Made by a program: the position numbers and the translations under genes. From contig NZ_SZVP01000003.1 of NCBI RefSeq assembly GCF_005885605.1, forward strand, positions 1-64,000: a DNA stretch of 64,000 nt. The letters run 5' to 3'. Under the pieces are notes generated by a model, which searched no databases, had not been told where the DNA came from, and worked only from the letters and a program-made list of their open reading frames with translations. The number at the start of each line of letters is the position of its first letter. Position 1 is the first letter of the stretch. The stretch comes from Colwellia ponticola. GTDB taxonomy: Bacteria; Pseudomonadota; Gammaproteobacteria; Enterobacterales; Alteromonadaceae. This document shows positions 58,037-64,000 of this stretch, piece after piece.

Positions 58037-59593
58037 TTACGGCGTAACGGCAGGATAAACATAACTCGCATCAAGTCCAAGCGGTATACCAAGTGCCCAG
58101 TAGCCTAATAAAAATAAGCTCCAGCCAATCATAAAGGCGATTGAATACGGTAGCATAATGGCAATTAAAGTGCCTATGCCAGTATCTTTCACATATTTTT
58201 GACAGTAAACAACCACTAACGGGAAATATGGCATTAACGGCGTAATAATATTAGAGCTAGAATCACCAACACGATAAGCCGCTTGGCTTAAATCTGGCGA
58301 AATACCTAGTTGCATTAGCATAGGCACAAATATTGGACCAAGCAATGCCCACTTAGCTGAACTTGAGCCAACAAACAAGTTAACAAAGCCCGTCAAAAAG
58401 ATAATACCAACCACAGTTACTGCACTGGGTAACGCCATTGCTTTTAATAACTGCGCGCCTTCAATCGCTAATAATGCACCTAAGTTTGATTTGCTAAATG
58501 CGGCAATAAATAATGAACAGAAAAAAGCCATCACAATATAATAAGCCATGCCTCCCATTGCTTTACTCATGGCATCTATCATGTCTTTAGAGCTTTTAAA
58601 GGTGCCTATTGTAAAGCCGTATACTGCCCCAGGTATCCAAAAAAGTAAGAAGATTAACGGCACGATAGATTGCATTAATGGCGAGCTAAAGTTAGTTAAC
58701 GAACCGTCACTGCTCCTTAATGCTGAATCACTTGGCACTGATACATAAGCCAGTAAAACAAGACCAGCAATCATAACCGTACTGGCAATGATAAAGGCAC
58801 GTTTTTCGTCGCTACGGGCATCTTCAAATGCTGGTAGGTCTTCTTTAGTGCCATCTACAGCTGTTTTTTGTAACCGTGGCTCAATAATTTTATCGGTAAT
58901 ATACCAACCAAGCAGCACAATGAATAAGCTAGAGGCTGAGGTAAACGCCCAGTTATTTAACGGGTTAACCGTCATGGTAGGATTAATTATTTGTGCCGCG
59001 CTTTGGGTAAAGCTTTGCAATAATGGGTCAATGCCAGAAGGAATAAAATTGGCACCAAAGCCACCACTTACACCCGCAAATGCTGCGGCAATACCTGCTA
59101 GCGGATGACGCCCAGCAGCATAAAATATTACCCCTGCTAATGGAATAACTAATACATAACCGGCATCGGTGGCAGTATGACTCATAATAGCCACTAAAAT
59201 AATAGACGGCGTTAACAGCTTTTTAGGTGTCACTTTAAGCATGAGTTTAAGGCCCGTATTAATAAAGCCCGAATGCTCAGCTACACCAACACCTAGCATA
59301 GCCACTAACACCACACCTAAAGGCGCAAAGCCGGTAAATGTTTTTACCATAGAAGATAAAAAACTAGCGAGTGAGTCACTTGCTAGCATATTATTAATAA
59401 TAATAGCTTCGCCTGTGCGTGGGTCTATGGCATCAAAGCTAACCCCTGAAAACCACCACGACACTACCCAGATTAGTAACATCGCAAATAAAAAGATAAT
59501 GGCTGGATCGGGTAGTTTATTACCTACCCTTTCAACAAAATTTAAAAATCGCGCAATTAACCCCATAGGCAATGTCGGTTCATTATGAGTCAT
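58037..59593 (-). CDS. AbgT-family transporter
   Basis: This 518-aa inner-membrane transporter has about 12 helices. It matches the AbgT family (p-aminobenzoyl-glutamate uptake in E. coli; drug efflux in some members): FLNFVERVGNKLPDPAIIFL, SHTATDAGYVLVIPLAG, GGFGANFIPSGIDPLLQSFT and NLFVGSSSAKWALLGPIFVP. The substrate cannot be read from the sequence. No obvious partner gene (abgA or abgB) is next to it. Confidence 0.93.
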   Translation of the reverse strand: MTHNEPTLPMGLIARFLNFVERVGNKLPDPAIIFLFAMLLIWVVSWWFSGVSFDAIDPRTGEAIIINNMLASDSLASFLSSMVKTFTGFAPLGVVLVAMLGVGVAEHSGFINTGLKLMLKVTPKKLLTPSIILVAIMSHTATDAGYVLVIPLAGVIFYAAGRHPLAGIAAAFAGVSGGFGANFIPSGIDPLLQSFTQSAAQIINPTMTVNPLNNWAFTSASSLFIVLLGWYITDKIIEPRLQKTAVDGTKEDLPAFEDARSDEKRAFIIASTVMIAGLVLLAYVSVPSDSALRSSDGSLTNFSSPLMQSIVPLIFLLFWIPGAVYGFTIGTFKSSKDMIDAMSKAMGGMAYYIVMAFFCSLFIAAFSKSNLGALLAIEGAQLLKAMALPSAVTVVGIIFLTGFVNLFVGSSSAKWALLGPIFVPMLMQLGISPDLSQAAYRVGDSSSNIITPLMPYFPLVVVYCQKYVKDTGIGTLIAIMLPYSIAFMIGWSLFLLGYWALGIPLGLDASYVYPAVTP

Positions 59594-59840
59594 TATTTAA
59601 CAGTCTCTATATTCATTTTTACTTACAATATAGCATCCTTAGCTAACAGTAAATTGAGCGCTTATTACTTTACGTTTAAATCACCAAAAAGTACGTTGAA
59701 TAGTGTCTAGCTACTCTATGCAAAGACTATGTAACCAATAATATTAACGACAAGTAAGTCATATATTGCCTAATAAATTATTTACTGCTATTACATTATG
59801 ATATAAAAACTACTCATTACTTTACAACGAAGGTGTAACT

Positions 59841-60731
59841 ATGAATCCTCGACAACCCGATCATATCCCTCAAGACGCGTTCGATTGGTATGATGAATAT
59901 GCACATGGGCTAATGGACCGACGCACTTTTATGAGAAAGCTCGCTGGCTTGGCTACTCTTGGTTTTACGATGAGTGCCTTAACCTCTGCTTTATTGCCTA
60001 ATTATGCCTTGGCAGAGCAGGTATCGTTTAATGATGAAGATATAAAAGCAACCTATGAAGAGTTTGATTCACCTAATGGACACGGCAAAGGCAGAGGTTA
60101 TCTCGTTGTACCTAGCAATGTAGACACTACTCTTCCTGTTGTACTGGTCATACACGAAAATCGTGGGCTAAACCCATATGTTAAAGACGTTGCAAGACGT
60201 TTAGCTAAAAAGGGCTTTATCGCCTTTGCACCTGATGCGTTATTTTCTTTAGGGGGTTACCCAGGGAACGACGATGAAGGACGCGCGATGCAAAAAACGA
60301 TGGATAAAGCTAAAATACAAAACGACTTTTTAGCCGCCGCACACTTTTTAAAGACGCATGCTAATAGCAACGGAAAATTAGGTGCCGTTGGCTTTTGTTT
60401 TGGTGGTTATATGGTTAATTACTTAGCGGCGGTTGATGCAAACCTTCTTAGTGCTGGTGTGCCGTTTTATGGTACGCCTGCCAGTAAAAGCTTGCGTAAA
60501 AATATTAAAGCCCCCCTGATGATACAACTAGGCGAGCTAGATAAACGTGTTAACGATTCATGGCCTGAATACGAGCAAGACTTAAAAGCCAACAATGTCG
60601 AATATATAATGCACATGTACAAGGGCGCTAACCATGGTTTTCATAATGATTCAACCGCTCGATATGATGAAAAAAATGCAGAGCTCGCTTGGCAACGCAC
60701 CATTGCATTTTTTAATAAAAACTTAACTTAG
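59841..60731 (+). CDS. Tat-exported dienelactone hydrolase family protein
   Basis: This 296-aa alpha/beta hydrolase has an N-terminal twin-arginine signal, DRRTFMRKLAG, then a hydrophobic stretch ending at ALAEQ (about residue 59), so it is folded before export. The catalytic cysteine lies in GAVGFCFGGYM, the Asp in GELDKRVND-like position and the His in GANHGFHND. DLH enzymes open lactones from aromatic breakdown, but the substrate of this periplasmic one is unknown. GAAGGTG precedes the ATG. Confidence 0.92.
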   Translation: MNPRQPDHIPQDAFDWYDEYAHGLMDRRTFMRKLAGLATLGFTMSALTSALLPNYALAEQVSFNDEDIKATYEEFDSPNGHGKGRGYLVVPSNVDTTLPVVLVIHENRGLNPYVKDVARRLAKKGFIAFAPDALFSLGGYPGNDDEGRAMQKTMDKAKIQNDFLAAAHFLKTHANSNGKLGAVGFCFGGYMVNYLAAVDANLLSAGVPFYGTPASKSLRKNIKAPLMIQLGELDKRVNDSWPEYEQDLKANNVEYIMHMYKGANHGFHNDSTARYDEKNAELAWQRTIAFFNKNLT

Positions 60732-60860
60732 TGTAGAATGCAAGTTGACTACTCTTGAAATGCCAACATACCGACTAGGGTAATAGAGTCTTTGAGGAGA
60801 AAAAACAATGAGGCTCTGCTGATGCCTCACACTATAAAACTAACACTGAGAGTATTATAA

Positions 60861-61523
60861 ATGAAATTTTTACTTTTTTTGGGCACAGTACGTGATAGTA
60901 CGCCCCCCAAACCTGCCAGACTTGGCTTGCGAGTATCGAGTGCCTGTATTGAGTGTTTAACTCATCTATATGATGGCGAACATGAATTTGAGTTAATTGA
61001 CGCTTTAGACTACCCATTAGAGCCGGTATTTAAACCACACTTTTCTTACCCTCAAAATAAAGCCCCATTAGCGCTTGATGCGTTAGCAAAAAAAATTAAG
61101 TCTAGTGATGGCTTTATTATGATTAGTCCAGAATATAATCATTCCATAAGCCCTGCCCTAACTAACCTGTTAAATCATTTTGGTAGTTCGTTGTTTTCTT
61201 ACAAACCCAGTGCCATAGTAACCTACTCTGCGGGTCAATGGGGTGGCATGCGTGCTGCTGTGGGTATGCGAACATTTCTTTCCGAGCTTGGCTGCCTTCC
61301 GGTATCGGCGATGATTCATGTGCCTAAAGCGCAAGAAGTCTTTACCGACAATGGTTCAATGCAAGTAAATGAAGATCAAGCCTCTTGGTTTGATTACTTT
61401 GGTCGAGCTTTCAATCAGATGGTTTGGTGGGCTCAGGCCACGAGTGAGCATAAGAAGAAGATTGATCCTCATACTCTAGTTAGAGATTTTAAAATAACGC
61501 CCTCGGATCGAAATGCGCCTTAG
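60861..61523 (+). CDS. NADPH-dependent FMN reductase family protein
   Basis: This 220-aa flavodoxin-like protein has GTVRDSTPPKPARLGLRV near the start and the family signature MISPEYNHSISPALTNLLNH (about 91-110). SAGQWGGMRAAVGMRTFLSE follows. It probably reduces FMN, quinones or azo compounds with NAD(P)H. A SMR-transporter relic follows its stop codon directly. Confidence 0.9.
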   Translation: MKFLLFLGTVRDSTPPKPARLGLRVSSACIECLTHLYDGEHEFELIDALDYPLEPVFKPHFSYPQNKAPLALDALAKKIKSSDGFIMISPEYNHSISPALTNLLNHFGSSLFSYKPSAIVTYSAGQWGGMRAAVGMRTFLSELGCLPVSAMIHVPKAQEVFTDNGSMQVNEDQASWFDYFGRAFNQMVWWAQATSEHKKKIDPHTLVRDFKITPSDRNAP

Positions 61524-61526
61524 TAG

Positions 61527-61700
61527 CTTATTAGCACAGTCGATGGTATCTGGGCAGGAATTGGTGCGATAGGCGTGACAATATTGAGCATGTTTCTTTT
61601 TGATGAATCAAAAGACCTATTAAACATCTTATGTTTACTGTTAATAGTTTCAGGTACTGTTGGGGTAGAATTAGTGTCTGCCTTAACCACGAGTTCATAA
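61527..61700 (+). pseudogene. C-terminal relic of an SMR (EmrE-like) drug transporter
   Basis: Right after the FMN reductase stop (TAGTAG), the same frame reads on as a 57-codon open stretch: VDGIWAGIGAIGVTILSMFL, then DLLNILCLLLIVSGTVGVEL and a stop at 61700. This closely resembles the last two helices of SMR transporters (normally about 105-110 aa). No N-terminal half or start with a ribosome site is found, so it is a truncated remnant. The join to the reductase suggests a deletion. Confidence 0.7.
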
Positions 61701-61863
61701 CAAAGTTTAACAAGACAAAAAAGTGACTTTCTGTCATTCTACTTTAAGCTATTGCTTTTATTCAAGTTTGGCTTTTGTGTAGGTTTTAGTTTTAGTGCGG
61801 CTCATTTTTATAGCAAACGAATTAATCTCAGTGTTAATGATTACAATTATTTAAGGAAAATTA
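61701..61863. other. Gap between the SMR relic and the small membrane-protein gene
   Basis: These 163 bases are AT-rich. I see no gene or clear hairpin. They presumably hold the promoter for the next genes. Confidence 0.4.
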
Positions 61864-62043
61864 GTGCAACTAGTTATTGGTGTTATTTTACTCGCGTTAA
61901 GTATATTTCTGTTTTTTATCAACTCCCCTGCTATTGGGGGCTTTGTGTTTTTTATCGCCTTAGGTGTGTTACGTGGGTACCGACGAGGTAAGTATTTTCA
62001 TTTGTTAGGTGGTCGCTCAAGCGATGGCGATTGTTGCAGTTAA
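61864..62043 (+). CDS. Small membrane protein (59 aa)
   Basis: This short gene has a GTG start with AAGGA 6 bases before it. The product has two hydrophobic stretches: VQLVIGVILLALSIFLFFIN and, after a short SPAIGG turn, FVFFIALGVLRGYRRG. A Gly/Ser/Asp tail ends in GDCCS. It is 50 bases upstream of the SIMPL gene and may share its transcript. I do not recognise a family, but the ribosome site, hydrophobic pattern and positive-inside turn support it. Confidence 0.6.
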   Translation: MQLVIGVILLALSIFLFFINSPAIGGFVFFIALGVLRGYRRGKYFHLLGGRSSDGDCCS

Positions 62044-62093
62044 TGCACACTATCAGTGATCAATAATAACGTTATGTTAAAGGGAAATTTATC

Positions 62094-62810
62094 GTGCATT
62101 TAAATAAAAGCAGCGCCATCATTCTCGGTCTGTGTTTAGTGATTGGCCTATCTTCTTTGGGCTATTTACTGGCTAATGCCGCTATTAGTGTTAAAGAATA
62201 TGAGCGAACCGTTACCGTTAAGGGCTTATCTGAACGAGAATACAAAGCAGATATTGTTATTTGGCCTATTCAATTTAGTACTGCAAGTAATAATCTTGAA
62301 CAGATGTATCAATCTATTGATAGTAACACGCAAAAAATCAAAAGTTTTTTGATTAGTGAAGGCATTGAAGCAACAGCAATATCGTATTCTTCTCCTGCCA
62401 TTACAGACAAATCGGCGCAACAATATGGTAGCCAAAGCAGAGCTGAGTTTAGGTATACTGCCTCACAAACCGTTACTGTTTATTCAAAAAATATTAACGC
62501 GGTACGCGCGGTAATGGGGAAAATGTCAAGTTTAGGTAAGCAAGGTATCGTGTTTACGGGTGATAATTACCAATCACAAATTGAGTATATTTTTGCTCGT
62601 TTAAATGAAGTAAAACCTAAAATGATTGAAGAAGCGACTCGAAAAGCGCGTGAGGTTGCAGAGAAGTTTGCCGAAGATTCTAAAAGTGTATTAGGTAAAA
62701 TAAAATCGGCGTCTCAAGGCCAGTTTAGTATTAATGCCCGAGACAAAAACAATCCACATATTAAAAAAGTAAGAGTGGTATCAACTGTTGCTTATTACCT
62801 TTCAGATTAA
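62094..62810 (+). CDS. SIMPL-domain (DUF541) protein
   Basis: This 238-aa protein has an N-terminal signal anchor (about 8-30). The SIMPL domain starts at TVTVKGLSEREYKADIVIW and includes VYSKNINAVRAVMGKM and EEATRKAREVAEKFAEDSKS. The start codon is GTG with AGGGAAA upstream. Bacterial SIMPL proteins such as YggE protect against oxidative stress, but the exact job is unknown. Confidence 0.9.
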   Translation: MHLNKSSAIILGLCLVIGLSSLGYLLANAAISVKEYERTVTVKGLSEREYKADIVIWPIQFSTASNNLEQMYQSIDSNTQKIKSFLISEGIEATAISYSSPAITDKSAQQYGSQSRAEFRYTASQTVTVYSKNINAVRAVMGKMSSLGKQGIVFTGDNYQSQIEYIFARLNEVKPKMIEEATRKAREVAEKFAEDSKSVLGKIKSASQGQFSINARDKNNPHIKKVRVVSTVAYYLSD

Positions 62811-62919
62811 CACCATAAAAAGAGTTGCTTTGGTCATTACTCGCTAAAGCATACTCAAGGTAGCGCTTGCAGTGACTTGAGTATCACTTTTAGGCGCGCT
62901 ATTTTTTCGGAGCACTATT

Positions 62920-63324
62920 GTGGCGACTAAGCAAGAAATTGAAGACTTTATCAAAACAGACTTTCCTCAAGCTAAGTGCACTATTGATGCTATTGGTAAG
63001 CAGTCGGCAACAATAAGGCATGCTATAGGGTTTGACGAGTTAAGGCCAGGAGGCACTGTGTCTGGCCCTACGTTAATGACCATTGCAGATTGTGCTTTAT
63101 ACATTGCTATTTTAGGTGAAATAGGCATTGTTTCACAAACCGTTACCACAAGCTTAACCATTAACTTTATGAGAAAACCTTCAGCAAAAAAAGATATTAT
63201 TGCCCACTGTAATCTACTCAAAGTGGGTAAAAAACTCGCTGTTGGTGAAGTATCCTTGTATTCTGCAGGAGATGATAAGCCTGTCGCTCACGTAGTAGGT
63301 ACCTACTCTATCCCTCAAGACTAA
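62920..63324 (+). CDS. PaaI-type hotdog thioesterase
   Basis: This 134-aa hotdog-fold protein has ELRPGGTVSGPTLMTIADCA, where a catalytic Asp sits in the long helix, then VTTSLTINFMRKPSAKKDII and VGEVSLYS. It likely hydrolyses acyl- or aryl-CoA thioesters. The GTG start has GGAG 7 bases before it. Confidence 0.88.
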   Translation: MATKQEIEDFIKTDFPQAKCTIDAIGKQSATIRHAIGFDELRPGGTVSGPTLMTIADCALYIAILGEIGIVSQTVTTSLTINFMRKPSAKKDIIAHCNLLKVGKKLAVGEVSLYSAGDDKPVAHVVGTYSIPQD

Positions 63325-63477
63325 CAAGCTCATTAACGTATTACCATGCGCACAATGTATGCTACAGTGATTAAGTATATTAGCTCAGTACATTCTCAAC
63401 GTATTATTGACACAAAAGTAAGTTATACCAACGGATTAATTAATCCGAGTTATCTTATAAAATGATGGAGAGTTATT

Positions 63478-63717
63478 ATGTCTAATCCAGTACGTGCATC
63501 CGACACACCTTATGCAGTAGAGGTAGAAGCAGGTAAAAAATACGCATGGTGTTCTTGTGGTGAAAGTAAAAAACAACCTTTTTGCGATGGTTCTCATAAA
63601 GGGTCTGATTTTTCACCGGTAAGATTTACCGCTACAGAATCTAAAAAAGTCTACTTTTGTGGCTGTAAGTCAACGGCTTCGCAACCTTTGTGTGATGGTA
63701 GTCATCAATCGGCATGA
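63478..63717 (+). CDS. Double CDGSH iron-sulfur protein
   Basis: This 79-aa protein has two complete CDGSH-type [2Fe-2S] motifs: CSCGESKKQPFCDGSH (about 25-40) and CGCKSTASQPLCDGSH (about 61-76), each with three Cys and one His. There is no membrane helix. The fold fits the small mitoNEET-related bacterial proteins that hold labile clusters. GGAGAG precedes the ATG. Confidence 0.93.
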   Translation: MSNPVRASDTPYAVEVEAGKKYAWCSCGESKKQPFCDGSHKGSDFSPVRFTATESKKVYFCGCKSTASQPLCDGSHQSA

Positions 63718-63854
63718 TAAAGTCCTGAATGGCAATAACTCGTTGTTGTCATTCAATTAACCATTATTTTTCACTAACACTATTGAGCGTAGTTTAACGC
63801 TGTTAAGCGCTATATTTATATAGCCAAAATAAATCAACAAGAGAACGATCCCCT

Positions 63855-64000
63855 ATGGAGTTTTACCTCACTATTTTATTATTTGCCGCATCAACCACTA
63901 TAACGCCTGGTCCGAATAATATCATGATAATGGCTTCAGGGCTAAATTACGGTATTAAAAATAGTACGCCACATTTATTAGGTATTTGCTTTGGCTTTCC
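63855..64000 (+). CDS. LysE/RhtB-family exporter, N-terminal part
   Basis: The window ends inside this gene. The visible 48 codons start MEFYLTILLFAASTTITPGP and continue NNIMIMASGLNYGIKNSTPH, with the TPGPNNIMI motif typical of LysE-type amino-acid exporters. The remaining about 160 residues lie outside. Confidence 0.85.
   Translation, partial: MEFYLTILLFAASTTITPGPNNIMIMASGLNYGIKNSTPHLLGICFGF

Noticed and set aside
61752-61991. 79-codon frame rich in Cys, Tyr and Phe
   Set aside because: It overlaps the better-supported 59-codon membrane protein in another frame and has no ribosome site or family resemblance.

Overview
The window is a low-GC (roughly 38-40%) gammaproteobacterial chromosome segment. 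Gene order and protein sequences fit a marine Alteromonadales bacterium, most likely Colwellia or a close relative. The evidence is the gltA / sdhCDAB-sucABCD arrangement, the rimP-nusA-infB-rbfA-truB-rpsO-pnp-nlpI operon, the rsxABCDGE-nth operon, two chemoreceptors and a REP-associated (RAYT) transposase. This assignment is inferred from the sequence, not from a database search.

Layout. 1-2.3 kb: an accessory patch with two 396-bp direct repeats full of small hairpins, followed by one AT-rich gene (DUF3644-like, with an RX4H HEPN-type motif). 2.4-14.5 kb: the TCA-cycle block. Minus-strand sdhCDAB, sucAB and sucCD diverge from plus-strand gltA across a 607-bp control region with back-to-back sigma70-type promoters and a GC-rich palindrome between them. 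SucB carries two lipoyl domains. 14.8-18 kb: tcdA converges on a gene that fuses a CsdA/SufS-type cysteine desulfurase to a CsdE/SufE-type sulfur acceptor. A small unknown gene follows. 18-30 kb: the minus-strand translation/RNA operon rimP to nlpI, ending in a TPR protein with an M64-like zinc-protease motif. Its leader has a good promoter and two terminator-like hairpins but no tRNA gene. 31-37.8 kb: the Rsx (Rnf) electron-transport operon and nth; RsxC has a tail of 183-bp tandem repeats. 38-45.3 kb: a chemoreceptor, gloA, yaeQ, an M28 peptidase lipoprotein, a GNAT acetyltransferase next to a hexanucleotide microsatellite, and a DUF885 lipoprotein.

45.5-50.2 kb: a minus-strand stress/membrane cluster, in transcription order NfeD protease, slipin, cytochrome c lipoprotein, beta-CASP ribonuclease-like protein and universal stress protein. 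50.4-57.3 kb: a region peppered with copies of one palindromic repeat family (core GCCACCCATGATAA) around a RAYT transposase. Embedded in it are an acyltransferase, a chemoreceptor and a TcyP-type cystine symporter. Next to the transposase, a 324-bp unit that includes its own 3' end has been duplicated in tandem. 57.4-64 kb: lipocalin, AbgT transporter, Tat-exported dienelactone hydrolase, FMN reductase, an SMR-transporter relic, an unlisted 59-aa membrane protein, a SIMPL protein, a hotdog thioesterase, a double-CDGSH protein and the start of a LysE-type exporter cut by the window end.

The strongest leads are the REP/RAYT family with its composite palindromes, the CsdA-CsdE fusion, the repeat-flanked HEPN-like gene and the structured leader of the rimP-nusA operon.
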